Part shown: one piece after another, positions 25,421 through 33,768 of the stretch
Layout of the letters: each line of letters begins with the position of its first letter
Numbering within the stretch: position 1 is the first letter of the stretch
From: Firmicutes bacterium UBA4795
GTDB lineage: Bacteria > Bacillota > Desulfotomaculia > Desulfotomaculales > Nap2-2B
Direction of reading: 5' to 3'
Length of the DNA: 53,283 nt
Assembly: GCA_002402825.1 (NCBI GenBank)
Contig: DHGP01000001.1
Location: 1-53,283, forward strand
The notes under the pieces: model-generated
What the model saw: the letters and a program-made list of their open reading frames with translations, nothing else
Told to the model about the DNA's origin: nothing
The model's database searches: none
Program-made: the position numbers and the translations under genes

Positions 25421-26314
25421 TCACTTCTGGTTCATTTCCGGGCGCGCCCCCTTTATTTTAACTCCGGTTCCTCTCGTCTTTTTCCGTAGAGTAAAAATGA
25501 ACGTGAGCCAGAGGAATTTCCAGTAGTAGAAGTAAAATTTATCACCCGGTCCGTTGACGCGGTAATAAAGGATGCCGCCGGCAGCAATCGCCACTCCCGC
25601 AAGCGCTACCCAGACCGGGGCGGATTGGGCGATTGCGTATCCGAGCAGACCCAGAAAACAGACCAGGCTAAGCTTTTCCAAGTAGGGACGCCGGGCGTAA
25701 AACAGGGTGTATTCTTTTCCTGGGACAGGCCGGCGCTGCATAAGATAGCGCCCCTCTGCAGCGTAGGCCACGAAATAAATGGCCATCCGCTGAGCGTACA
25801 CGAGCAGGCAGGGAAGGAGCGCCGGCCATCCTCCTGCACCAGCACAAAACCCGATAGCAAACCGGACCAGCGCACCTGAAGCTGCTATACCAGCATTAAG
25901 AAGAGGGATCCTTTTTACATTTTCATATAAGAACTGAACCAAGGGCAAGAGTAAGGCAAAAGGAAGCACCTTCGGCAAAAACAAAAAAAGCAAGACTAAC
26001 CCAGCGGCTGTCCGGCAGGCAAAAAGAACGGGCAACCACCTGGCGGAAATGATTCCACCGGCGGAAGCCCGCTCTTTTTTGCGGGGGTGGAACCGGTCAC
26101 TGACCAGGTCTTTGTAATCGTTCAGCCAGTACTTGGCCTGGTTGATCAAAAATTCTCCGCAAAACCAGGCAAGAGCCAAATCGTAGAAGGAAAAATGGCG
26201 TGTTATAGCCAGAGCGTAAAACACCCCACCCCAGAAGTAAATGGAACCACCCAGAATCGCCCCGAAGCGGGGCAAGAGAAGGTAGCAAATGAACTTACGT
26301 TTGTTCGTCTTCAA
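25421..26314 (-). CDS. UbiA-family prenyltransferase-like membrane protein
   Basis: 297 residues, about eight membrane segments. The first Asp-rich motif is NDYKDLVSDRFHPRKKERAS (NDxxD...D), as in UbiA enzymes that bind Mg-prenyl diphosphate. The second usual motif is weaker (YAAEGRYLMQRR). Start TTG 26314, preceded by AAGGAG. The start lies next to the stop of the upstream fragment (26316), so they were translated together. The acceptor substrate is unknown; the loss of a clear second motif makes function uncertain. Confidence 0.7.
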   Translation of the reverse strand: MKTNKRKFICYLLLPRFGAILGGSIYFWGGVFYALAITRHFSFYDLALAWFCGEFLINQAKYWLNDYKDLVSDRFHPRKKERASAGGIISARWLPVLFACRTAAGLVLLFLFLPKVLPFALLLPLVQFLYENVKRIPLLNAGIAASGALVRFAIGFCAGAGGWPALLPCLLVYAQRMAIYFVAYAAEGRYLMQRRPVPGKEYTLFYARRPYLEKLSLVCFLGLLGYAIAQSAPVWVALAGVAIAAGGILYYRVNGPGDKFYFYYWKFLWLTFIFTLRKKTRGTGVKIKGARPEMNQK

Positions 26315-26315
26315 A

Positions 26316-26483
26316 TTAAAAAATCCGCTCCTTACTTCTAAAGTTCTTCCGCTTTTTGACGGCCGTATCTTTGGACCAAAACCCGTCGGCTACCTGTCCC
26401 CATTCCGCAGCGCGCCGGTCCAGGCAGGCGGCCAGGAACCCTTCCAGAACCGTTTCCGCTCCCAAGAGGGTCAGATGGGCAAT
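26316..26483 (-). pseudogene. 3' remnant of the gene upstream of the UbiA-like gene
   Basis: A minus-strand frame ends at TAA 26318-26316, one base before the UbiA-like start. It reads NIAHLTLLGAETVLEGFLAA then CLDRRAAEWGQVADGFWSKD and a basic tail. No start is present: TAG closes the frame at about 26490, where the G+C-rich DNA gives way to A+T-rich DNA. It looks like a gene truncated at the edge of the resistance region. Family not recognised. Confidence 0.45.
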
Positions 26484-26788
26484 ATTATTGAACTAATAGG
26501 TACATTACTTGGACCAGCAGGTCTAAGTAAAATTATAATAACCTGCGTAAATGTTGTCAAATAACAAAAATGTGGAAAACAGGAATATAAAGAAAGATAA
26601 TAGGGAAAAGTTACCTGCAAGCGTGGGTCGTCCGGATTCGACTTTTTCTTGTAAAATGCCGCTGTTTCGGAAGGACAAAAATAATTCAAAATCTGTCTCA
26701 CTTACCCAAAAATGCTGTTAATGCCTTAGACGTTGCCTTACAATCAATATTCGCCAAGAAAAAGGAGATTTCCTGCTATTCAATCAGG
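26484..26788. other. intergenic stretch at the edge of the resistance region
   Basis: No gene, RNA or clear promoter is seen. Base composition shifts here from G+C-rich (left) to A+T-rich (right), so it is a candidate boundary. No integrase, direct repeat or tRNA was found at this edge. Confidence 0.4.
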
Positions 26789-27514
26789 TTATCTTAAATT
26801 AATCATTTCCCGTAGACTGTCTACCTCTTTTTTGGTTAAAAACCGGTATTGGCCAGGTTTAAGGCCGGTCAAGGCAAGAGGCCCTAGCCGGATACGTTTA
26901 AGACGTAATACCGGGTGGCCAATTTGGGTACACATTCGCCGTATTAAACGCTTGCGTCCTTCATAAACAGTAATTTCCAGCAAGGTAGCGTCTTTATTTA
27001 TCTTTTCTACGGCCTTAATTTCAGCCGGTAAGGTTAAACCATCTTCCAAGAGCACCCCTTGTTTTATTTGGTTAAGTTTTTCAGGCCCGGGCGCTCCTTT
27101 TACCCAGACCCGGTAAGTTTTAGGGACTTGGTAGCGGGGGTGAGTTAAACAATGAGCTAATTTCCCGTCGTTTGTAAGTAACAATAATCCTTCGCTATCA
27201 TAATCCAGCCGCCCTACCGGGTAAACACGCTCTTTTAGGCGGGGAATTAAATCGGCTACTTTGCGCCGTCCCTGAGGGTCATAAAGGGTGGTTACCACCC
27301 CAGGGGGTTTATAAAGCAATAAATATATTTTTTTATCGGGCGGTTTGATAACTTTTCCCGTTACTTCTACCTTATCTAGGTCAGGTTCAATTATCGTTCT
27401 CGGTTTAGTAACCACTTGACCGTTTACCTTTACTATTCCCTGGTAAATCAACTCTTCACACTTGCGGCGGGAAGCAATACCGCAATAGGCCATAAACTTA
27501 TGTAAACGCTCCAC
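26789..27514 (-). CDS. rluB: 23S rRNA pseudouridine synthase (RluB/RsuA family)
   Basis: 241 residues from GTG 27514, with AAGGGTGG five bases ahead; an earlier in-frame TTG lacks such a site. An S4 RNA-binding domain (RLHKFMAYCGIASRRKCEEL) is followed by the catalytic domain with GRLDYDSEGLLLLTNDG, whose Asp attacks the uridine, and a C-terminal GHPVLRLKRIRLGPL. It modifies helix 89-type positions of 23S rRNA in the cytoplasm. RsuA-type 16S specificity cannot be ruled out by eye, but the length and GVVTTLYDPQGR favour RluB. Confidence 0.9.
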   Translation of the reverse strand: MERLHKFMAYCGIASRRKCEELIYQGIVKVNGQVVTKPRTIIEPDLDKVEVTGKVIKPPDKKIYLLLYKPPGVVTTLYDPQGRRKVADLIPRLKERVYPVGRLDYDSEGLLLLTNDGKLAHCLTHPRYQVPKTYRVWVKGAPGPEKLNQIKQGVLLEDGLTLPAEIKAVEKINKDATLLEITVYEGRKRLIRRMCTQIGHPVLRLKRIRLGPLALTGLKPGQYRFLTKKEVDSLREMINLR

Positions 27515-27555
27515 TTTAACCACCCTTAAAAATTTTAGCACAAAAAAGAAAAAAA

Positions 27556-27681
27556 GTAACTATTCAGGTAGGCACAGAGGAGCAAAGGCACAGAGGAGCA
27601 AAGGGAAATGAAAACGTATAAAGATCTGCAAGTCTGGCAAAAAAACTTTGTGCCTGTGTGCCTTTGTGCCTGAGTAGTTAC
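27556..27681. repeat. 126-base inverted-repeat element holding a four-helix-bundle gene remnant
   Basis: The outer ends GTAACTA (27556-27562) and TAGTTAC (27675-27681) are inverted. Inside the left end GGCACAGAGGAGCAAA occurs twice in tandem; the right end has the inverted GTGCCTGTGTGCCTTTGTGC. Between them lies the start of an S23/IVP-type gene. Such GGCACAAAGG-type repeats commonly flank this gene family, so the whole may be a miniature mobile element. Confidence 0.55.
27608..27673 (+). pseudogene. four-helix-bundle (S23/IVP-type) protein, first 12 codons only
   Basis: ATG 27608 opens MKTYKDLQVWQK, the typical beginning of the 23S-intervening-sequence/four-helix-bundle family, then runs into the right-hand repeat and stops. 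The remaining 100-odd codons are gone, so only the element ends and the start survive. Confidence 0.6.
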
Positions 27682-27753
27682 CTTTGACATCAAGTTATTC
27701 TGTTGCTACAATAAAAAGGAAAATTTAATGTTATTTAGCCAAAGGTGAGCTAT

Positions 27754-28212
27754 ATGCCCTGCTCTTGGATAATTGGCCATAACTTTCGCAGATATATTTC
27801 CCCCCTTATTGAAAAACTCGAGAAAGATCAAGCTATAACAGCTATTTTTCTCTTTGGATCTTATGCTCAGAGAAAACAGGCCAGGTTAAGCGATATTGAC
27901 CTGGCAATCCTGCTTGAACCAGATTACCCTCAGGAGAACTTTTTTAAAAAAAAGCTGGAATTATTGCCAGTAATAACTTCTATACTAAAAACAGATGAAG
28001 TTGATCTGATCATCCTTAACTGTGCTCCTTACTCTTTAGCATACCGGGTTTTAAGCCAAGGGAAACTTCTTTATGAAAAAGAGGAAAGAAGAAGCCACCG
28101 GGTAAATTTTCAGGCTCAAGTTTATGTTTGCTACTTCGACTTTCGACCGATAGAGAAAGTAATTCACCAAGGATTGCACCAAAGGATTAAGGAGGGCAGA
28201 TTTGGTGGCTGA
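27754..28212 (+). CDS. mntA: MNT-type nucleotidyltransferase antitoxin
   Basis: 152 residues from ATG 27754 (GGTGA five bases ahead; an in-frame GTG lies nine bases earlier). The nucleotidyltransferase core is FLFGSYAQRKQARLSDIDLA, GSx10-11DxD, with DEVDLIILN supplying the third acidic residue. MntA proteins neutralise the partner HepT toxin, in known cases by adding AMP to it. It overlaps the HEPN gene by eight bases. Confidence 0.88.
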   Translation: MPCSWIIGHNFRRYISPLIEKLEKDQAITAIFLFGSYAQRKQARLSDIDLAILLEPDYPQENFFKKKLELLPVITSILKTDEVDLIILNCAPYSLAYRVLSQGKLLYEKEERRSHRVNFQAQVYVCYFDFRPIEKVIHQGLHQRIKEGRFGG

Positions 28213-28615
28213 CAAAGATGTTTTTGAAAAACGCCTTCTTAAGCTCGAACATGTTTTACGCAAATTAAAAGTATTTTCCAAAATTCCCCTGGAAAAATAT
28301 CTGAAAGATGAAGGCATTCAAGACCGCGCCGAAAGAAATTTACAGATTGCAGCTCAGGTTTGTATTTATATCGGTAGCCATGTTATTACCGAAAAGGGAT
28401 ACCGGTCTCCTTATAGTTATGCAGACATTTTTAAAGTTTTAGAGGAGGAAGGTTGTTTACCCGAAGATCTGGCAAATACTATGCAGCAAATTGCCGGTTT
28501 TCGAAACATTCTCGTTCATGAATACCTGGAAGTAGATAACAAAATAGTATACGAGTGCCTTCAAAAAACAGAAGATTTCAAGAAGTTTGCTGCACATGTA
28601 CTGACGTGGATATGA
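28205..28615 (+). CDS. hepT: HepT/HEPN-domain ribonuclease toxin
   Basis: 136 residues from GTG 28205 with AAGGAGG nine bases ahead. All helical; the catalytic RNase motif is GFRNILVHEYLEVD (R-x4-H-x-Y), and the Tyr is the residue modified by MntA in studied pairs. The gene order antitoxin then toxin with overlap is standard for the module. Downstream lies restriction-enzyme debris, consistent with a defence-rich spot. Confidence 0.88.
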   Translation: MADKDVFEKRLLKLEHVLRKLKVFSKIPLEKYLKDEGIQDRAERNLQIAAQVCIYIGSHVITEKGYRSPYSYADIFKVLEEEGCLPEDLANTMQQIAGFRNILVHEYLEVDNKIVYECLQKTEDFKKFAAHVLTWI

Positions 28616-28767
28616 TTGAGCAAGCGGTTACTTTAAATAATTTCATGGCAGCATTAAGCAGACACATTATGAACCTAATAATCACAGATTTTCAAAATTA
28701 TATATTATTATAATTGCATATTTATGTTAGAATAATTAAAGCTTATAAGTAGTGTTTTTGTATTTTG

Positions 28768-29009
28768 CAGGTTGTGGCTAAAGTGGCGATGGAATTGGGC
28801 TCCAAGGGTACTCTTAAGACCATAACCATGGCCGCCATGACTAGCGAGGATTTTATTAACAGCATTAAAATGAATTAAAAGTTGCAGAAGAATTGTGGGA
28901 TTTTCTTGGGAATGATGGTACCTATGAAGAACTATTAAATTGTTTTGAAAGAGCAGGTATAATGTTGAGACCAGAAATTGATGCTTATTTTTTTTCAAAA
29001 TTCAAATGA
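28768..29009 (+). pseudogene. tail of a gene, probably a type II restriction endonuclease (TdeIII-like), frameshifted
   Basis: Two consecutive plus-strand frames make one tail: KVAMELGSKGTLKTITMAAM then, after a shift near 28872, ELKVAEELWDFLGNDGTYEE and FERAGIMLRPEIDAYFF, stop 29007-29009. The closing WDFLGNDGTYEELL...LRPEID pattern recalls the C-terminus of TdeIII-type restriction enzymes; this rests on memory of the family and is moderate at best. No start exists. The 28616-28767 stretch before it is A+T-rich with nothing clear. Confidence 0.4.
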
Positions 29010-29110
29010 ATCACATAAAAAATCGCTGCATCAGAAGGCAATTCCACTGGCGCTCCAAAAATACCTTTTCCTTAATTAGCAAGGAATATTTACGTTTTTT
29101 ATTCGGATAC

Positions 29111-30355
29111 CTACTCCAAATAAGGAATAGACCTTTTTTCCCAGGTATGTAAAAGCCATTTATTTTTATTCTGTTTATCTTGGCGGATTACATATTGGGG
29201 CAGAACGGGCACCTTGCCGTATCCGCCGGGAGCATTAATGATGAACGTGGGTACCGCCAATCCCGAGGTATAACCCTGCAATTTTTCCATAATGGCAATA
29301 CCTTCCTCTAAAGGAGTAATAAAATGGCCTGTCCCCTTTACCTGTTTGGCCTGGAAAAGGTAATAAGGCCTTACCCTTATTTTAAGCAATTCTTGGTGTA
29401 ATTTTTTAATTACGGCCGGGTCATTATTTACTCCTTTTAATAATACGGCCTGGTTTCCTAAAACCACCCCGGCTTTAACCAGACGCTCACAAGCCCGGGC
29501 TGCTTCAGGGGTTATTTCTCGGGGGTGGTTAAACTGGGTGTTGATATAAATAGGAGGGTGGGCTTCCAGCACGGCACAAAGTTCGGGCGTAATCCTTTGG
29601 GGTAAGGTTACAATGGTTCTGGTCCCAATACGTTTAATTTCCACGTGCTTATTTTTATCCAGCTTACCCAGCAACCAATCAAGGTATTTATCGGGTAGAA
29701 GAAGAGCATCTCCTCCAGTTAAAAGAACATCCCTGATTTCTGGGTTAGCTCCAATGTAGGCCAGGGCAGCAGCAAGCGATAGTTTTGTTTTATACCGGTC
29801 AACTTCCCCAATATTGCGACGGCGCTGGCAGTGCCGGCAAAACATGGCGCACTGGTTGGTAACGTTAATAATTAAGCGGTCTGGATAACGCCTGGTAATA
29901 CCTAAAACCGGTGAGGTTAACTCCTCGGCCATGGGGTCTTTTACCCCCTGCCTGTCCTTTATTTCCTCAAGGGAAGGTATGGCCTGCTTGCCAATAGGGT
30001 CTCCGGGCGAGCCAATCAAGGAAGCATAATAAGGGGAAATAGCCCAACGAAATTTTTTGTTTACCTGCTTGATGGTCATTTTTTGATTTTCTGCCAGGTT
30101 AAATATTTGGGCTAAAGTTTCTTCGGAAGTGATGCGGTTTTTAAGCTGCCAGCGCCAATCCTGCCAACATGCTTCATCTGCCTTTAAAATTTGGCGTATT
30201 TTTTCCTGCCGGGCTAAAATTTCTTCTTGGAGGTTAAAGCCCGTTGGGATTCTTTCTTTTTCTGCTAAATAATCGCTTATTTGTTCTTTTAATTGGAAAG
30301 TCCGTTTTTTTGCCCGATAGTGCTTCCAGAATACTTTTGGTTTTTGCCAGTTCAT
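29111..30355 (-). CDS. kamA: lysine 2,3-aminomutase (radical SAM, KamA family)
   Basis: 414 residues from ATG 30355 with AAGGATGG seven bases ahead. The SAM cluster motif is NQCAMFCRHCQRRRNIG (CxxxCxxC), with DVLLTGGDALLLPDKYL and the PLP-binding region and zinc region of the C-terminal half. It turns L-lysine to L-beta-lysine using PLP and a 5'-deoxyadenosyl radical; a glutamate-specific relative is possible. Beta-lysine feeds N-acetyl-beta-lysine, an osmolyte, or lysine fermentation. No acetyltransferase gene (ablB) lies beside it. A c-di-AMP riboswitch upstream reads toward it. Confidence 0.88.
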   Translation of the reverse strand: MNWQKPKVFWKHYRAKKRTFQLKEQISDYLAEKERIPTGFNLQEEILARQEKIRQILKADEACWQDWRWQLKNRITSEETLAQIFNLAENQKMTIKQVNKKFRWAISPYYASLIGSPGDPIGKQAIPSLEEIKDRQGVKDPMAEELTSPVLGITRRYPDRLIINVTNQCAMFCRHCQRRRNIGEVDRYKTKLSLAAALAYIGANPEIRDVLLTGGDALLLPDKYLDWLLGKLDKNKHVEIKRIGTRTIVTLPQRITPELCAVLEAHPPIYINTQFNHPREITPEAARACERLVKAGVVLGNQAVLLKGVNNDPAVIKKLHQELLKIRVRPYYLFQAKQVKGTGHFITPLEEGIAIMEKLQGYTSGLAVPTFIINAPGGYGKVPVLPQYVIRQDKQNKNKWLLHTWEKRSIPYLE

Positions 30356-30409
30356 TAGCTACCATCCTTCTATATAATTTCTAATTTAATAATACGTAAT
30401 AATACGTTA

Positions 30410-30437
30410 AAAATGCCCAGGCTAATTTAACCCTGGG
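30410..30437 (-). terminator. possible intrinsic terminator between riboswitch and aminomutase
   Basis: On the minus strand CCCAGG (30437-30432 region) and CCTGGG (30421-30416) form a six-pair stem around TTAAATTA-type loop bases, followed by CATTTTTA. It lies about 200 bases beyond the riboswitch and 55 before the gene start. The stem is short, so it could be a control point or chance. Confidence 0.4.
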
Positions 30438-30630
30438 GTTTGGGAAAATAAATTTTCTGACCTCGTAACACGTAAAAATATTTTTTTAAAAAATGCCTTA
30501 TGAAAGCTTAGATAAAGCAAGGATGATCTTTTACAAAAGCTAGTGCTTTCCCGCCCAAGTTAAAAATAGCTTAAAGCATAAAAAATTAACTATAGCAATT
30601 ATTAACTTAACTTTTTGGAAAGCTACGTTA

Positions 30631-30785
30631 GGTATCTTCCTTTCCACGCTTACGAAGTTAGCTGACGGGTTTGGGCCGGAAGGTAACCCCACCTTTACGT
30701 TGATTTTAGCTACGCTTTGGTTTCACCCCAGAACTTGGTTCCTCCGCTTCTTTGGTTTGGCCAAAGAATTCAGCGTCGAGGAGAA
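30631..30785 (-). promoter_or_regulatory. c-di-AMP riboswitch (ydaO/yuaA class)
   Basis: Read on the minus strand, the conserved core is present in order: GACGCTGAATTC, then GAAGCGGAGGAACCA, then TTCTGGGGTGAAACC, then GGTGGGGTTACCTTCCGGCC, then AAACCCGTCAGCTAACTTCG and TAAGCGTGG. The closing GCG/CGC strands pair as P1. These are the hallmark blocks of the class that senses cyclic di-AMP and in other bacteria usually shuts off K+ uptake, osmolyte or cell-wall genes. The next gene on this strand is the lysine 2,3-aminomutase, 275 bases on. A consensus promoter lies just ahead. Confidence 0.9.
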
Positions 30786-30799
30786 ATATTCTTTTTTTA

Positions 30800-30828
30800 A
30801 TTATACAGATATTATTAAATATTGTCAA
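30800..30828 (-). promoter_or_regulatory. perfect consensus sigma-A promoter driving the riboswitch RNA
   Basis: On the minus strand TTGACA (30828-30823), 17 bases, TATAAT (30805-30800). The start of RNA would fall near 30793, eight bases before the riboswitch. Both boxes match consensus exactly, so the riboswitch is very likely transcribed strongly. Confidence 0.85.
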
Positions 30829-30865
30829 TAATTTTCGGGAAAGCATGGATATCTCAATAGGATAA

Positions 30866-31109
30866 GATCGTCGCGCAAGGCTTTTCCATGAAACAAAAAG
30901 AAACGTAGAAATTATGTGGCTTTTAAAAAAGCTCACCCCCGACCTTAAAACAATAGCAGATTTATAGTTATGAGGGTTACAAAAAAGACCTTAAAGAAAA
31001 CAGGAAAAACGAGACGTCCATAACAGACCCGGATGCAAGGCAAATGTGCAATAACAATAATGGCCTTGAGATAAGCTACAATGTGCAGACCACGGTGGAT
31101 TCAAATTAA
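30866..31109 (+). pseudogene. IS1182-family transposase remnant
   Basis: After a stop at 30865 one frame reads RRARLFHETKRNVEIMWLLK then KLTPDLKTIADL, the well-conserved middle of IS1182-type transposases. After stops the next piece reads YKKDLKENRKNETSITDPDA then NGLEISYNVQTTVDSN, ending at TAA 31107-31109, which overlaps the stop codon of hemL on the other strand. Large parts are missing between and around these pieces. Confidence 0.75.
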
Positions 31110-32410
31110 GTGCCGGTAAAGGCTATGGCCTTTTTAAAAGACTCGATAGTTTGACTAATTTGTTCTTCCGTATGGCTCAAAGAAATGAAACAAGTTTCAA
31201 ATTGGGAAGGGGGAAGATAAATTCCTTGGACTAACATACGATGGAAGAAACGGGCGTATTTTTCGGTGTTTGAATAGCAGGCTGTTTGGTAATCTTTAAC
31301 TTTTACCGGGGTAAAAAAAATAGTCACCATAGAACCAATATGGTTAATTGTAACTTCTGCTTTTGCTTCATGAATAATACAAGTTAAATTGCTAACTATA
31401 TATTTAGTCTTACGAGCTAAATCATCGTAAATTCCTGGTTGTTTTAATGCTCTTAAAGTAGCCAAACCCGCGGCTACCGCTAAAGGATTGCCCGCCAGCG
31501 TTCCGGCCTGGTACACTGGTCCAACGGGGGCAACCTGTTCCATAATATGGCACTTACCCCCGTAAGCCCCTACGGGCAAGCCACCTCCAATTATTTTACC
31601 TAAACAGGTCAAGTCAGGGTCAATCCCGTAAATTTCCTGGGCTCCGCCATAAGCTAGACGGAAACCAGTAATAACTTCGTCAAAAATTAATAAAGCTCCG
31701 TAATGCCGGGTTAAGTCCCGTAAACCCTCTAAAAAGCCTGGCTGTGGTAAGACAACCCCCATATTACCAGCCACAGGCTCAATTATTACCGCGGCAATAT
31801 TTTCCCCTTCCCTGGTAAATACTTTATTCAGAGTTATCAAATCGTTATATGGAACAACAATTGTTTCCGCAATAATATTTGGCGAAATACCGGCACTGGT
31901 TGGCATTCCGAGCGTGAGCGCACCCGAGCCTGCTTTAACTAACAAAAAATCTGCATGTCCGTGGTAGCAACCCTCGAATTTTACTATTTTATTCCGTCCA
32001 GTATATCCCCGGGCTAACCTTAAAGCGCTCATGGTTGCTTCAGTCCCAGAATTAACCAGGCGAACCATTTCTATCGAAGGTACGGCCGCCACAATTTCTT
32101 TAGCTAAAGCGGTCTCTAGCTCCGTAGGGGTACCAAAGCTAGTGCCTTTTTTTAATGCTTCTTCCAGGGCTAAAATTACCCTGGGATGCCGGTGGCCTAA
32201 AATTAAAGAACCCCAACCACCCAAATAATCTACGTACCGGTTTCCGTCAATATCGTAAAGAAATGCTCCTTCACCTTTTTCCATAAAAACAGGTTGGCCG
32301 CCGACAGCTTTAAAAGCCCGCACCGGACTATTTACCCCGCCAGGAATAAACTGTTGGGCCTTTTGGTAACTATCTATAGATTTTGAGAAATTTTGAGGCA
32401 CATATTTCAC
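31106..32410 (-). CDS. hemL: glutamate-1-semialdehyde 2,1-aminomutase
   Basis: 434 residues from GTG 32410 with GGAGGT eight bases ahead. A class-III aminotransferase fold: PGGVNSPVRAFKAVGGQPVF at the N-terminus, ATMSALRLARGYTGRNKIVK, ALLIFDEVITGFR, and the PLP lysine in CLGKIIGGGLPVGAYGGK. It makes 5-aminolevulinate from glutamate-1-semialdehyde, the last step of the C5 route to haem and corrinoids. No other hem gene is adjacent. Confidence 0.95.
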   Translation of the reverse strand: MKYVPQNFSKSIDSYQKAQQFIPGGVNSPVRAFKAVGGQPVFMEKGEGAFLYDIDGNRYVDYLGGWGSLILGHRHPRVILALEEALKKGTSFGTPTELETALAKEIVAAVPSIEMVRLVNSGTEATMSALRLARGYTGRNKIVKFEGCYHGHADFLLVKAGSGALTLGMPTSAGISPNIIAETIVVPYNDLITLNKVFTREGENIAAVIIEPVAGNMGVVLPQPGFLEGLRDLTRHYGALLIFDEVITGFRLAYGGAQEIYGIDPDLTCLGKIIGGGLPVGAYGGKCHIMEQVAPVGPVYQAGTLAGNPLAVAAGLATLRALKQPGIYDDLARKTKYIVSNLTCIIHEAKAEVTINHIGSMVTIFFTPVKVKDYQTACYSNTEKYARFFHRMLVQGIYLPPSQFETCFISLSHTEEQISQTIESFKKAIAFTGT

Positions 32411-32451
32411 CTTCTTTTACCTCCAGCAATTTATGATAGAAACGCTGGTTA

Positions 32452-33708
32452 TTACCTTTTGCACTGCTTACTCGAAGCCTTTCGGCGAAGGAAGAAATTA
32501 GCTAGGATCCCAGTGACTAAAGCGCCGCCGAGTGCTGCCCACCACCAGGGCACAGATATGGTTAGAAGCGGGTACTCCAGCACCTGTCCCGGACCTTTGC
32601 TATTCATAAATGACAAGTAGAGCTTTCCCTTAGAGAGAAAGACATAAACAGGACTGTCCAGTTGAACAGAAAAAGTGGTAACCTTCTTTACCTTCCCGCC
32701 TCGACACGCATAAACTATGCCCGATACTGTTCTTTTATCCTCATAGACAAATACCGGAATCAGTACATCTTTCCCCCGGAGGTTCAGAAGCGGTGGCCCA
32801 GCTATGAAGTCAGCATTTTCGGAAAGTCCGCAGTTGTCTCGTAGGTCTTCTTCTTTTCCGTTGTACCACCGGGAGATTACTTGCCGCCCGGTAACCAACA
32901 ACTCTCCTGTAAATGGGTTAAACACCACCCCGTAGATGCGATTTTCGCCGTATACTTGAACAGATTGCCATGTCACGCCTCCGTCTTCTGAATACCGTAC
33001 TCCTGTCCAGTCCCCCATTGAACCGTGCCACACCCACATCTTCTCCGGGTCTTTAGGGTGGAAAAGCAGTCCTTCCACGGCAGGTGGCGTCTCACCCGGC
33101 AGGAACTTTTTCTCCCAACTTACGCCTCCGTCTTTCGTCTCAAGAAAACTCCGTAACGACAGTGGTTGCTCCCCAAGGAAAGGAGTGGCAGATGTAGCCG
33201 GGATTACGTAGGCTTTTTGCGGATTTATTAGATCAGGGACTACCACAAAGGGTGGGCACGGGCTATCTCTATTAGTTCCGGGAACTTTTCGCCAAGCGCT
33301 CCCTGCGTCATTTGAGATGTAAAGTGCGAGACCTTTCTCTTTCTGCTTTTTTGCCCAGACGAAGACAAGTTGCCCGGTAGTACTTCCCCAAGAGGCCCCA
33401 TTAAAAACCATGTTGACACAGGAGAATGTATTCAGCCGCTCTAATTTACCTCCAAAAGAGGAACTCCGGTAGAGAATGCAAGAAAATCCGGCACATCCCG
33501 AACCAAGGTTTTGCGAATCAGGAACAAATCCTAGTACTCCCTCGTGGCTGACGTGAAATACGTACATCTCTTTGGGCACCGAGTAGGCGCGCAGAGAAGA
33601 CGTGCCCTTTGCCTTCGTACCGGTGAGCAGGGTCAGTAGTACGAACAATACAAGACAAGCGAAAAGAACCAGAGTTACGTTTAGAAGATTTCTCTTTATT
33701 GTTCTCAT
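32452..33708 (-). CDS. Asp-box beta-propeller membrane-anchored protein
   Basis: 418 residues. An N-terminal hydrophobic segment (LVLFACLVLFVLLTLLTG) and a C-terminal one (WWWAALGGALVTGILANFFL) flank an outer domain with Asp-box repeats SNDAGSAW, TKDGGVSW, SEDGGVTW. A propeller held outside the cell, perhaps binding sugars or peptidoglycan. It follows the SpoIID-type gene by 60 bases on the same strand, matching the damaged locus at 1130-3436. Function unknown. Confidence 0.8.
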   Translation of the reverse strand: MRTIKRNLLNVTLVLFACLVLFVLLTLLTGTKAKGTSSLRAYSVPKEMYVFHVSHEGVLGFVPDSQNLGSGCAGFSCILYRSSSFGGKLERLNTFSCVNMVFNGASWGSTTGQLVFVWAKKQKEKGLALYISNDAGSAWRKVPGTNRDSPCPPFVVVPDLINPQKAYVIPATSATPFLGEQPLSLRSFLETKDGGVSWEKKFLPGETPPAVEGLLFHPKDPEKMWVWHGSMGDWTGVRYSEDGGVTWQSVQVYGENRIYGVVFNPFTGELLVTGRQVISRWYNGKEEDLRDNCGLSENADFIAGPPLLNLRGKDVLIPVFVYEDKRTVSGIVYACRGGKVKKVTTFSVQLDSPVYVFLSKGKLYLSFMNSKGPGQVLEYPLLTISVPWWWAALGGALVTGILANFFLRRKASSKQCKR

Positions 33709-33768
33709 CCCAAAATAGTGTGGAGTTGGGAAAAGGCCTTACCCCTTTCCCAGTTCCCGCAAGTTCAT

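Noticed and set aside
27541..27700. CRISPR-like short repeats
   Set aside because: Only two tandem units plus an inverted set, no regular spacers and no cas genes.
30706..30936. A 76-residue minus-strand protein
   Set aside because: It covers the promoter and riboswitch and has no ribosome binding site or protein-like composition.
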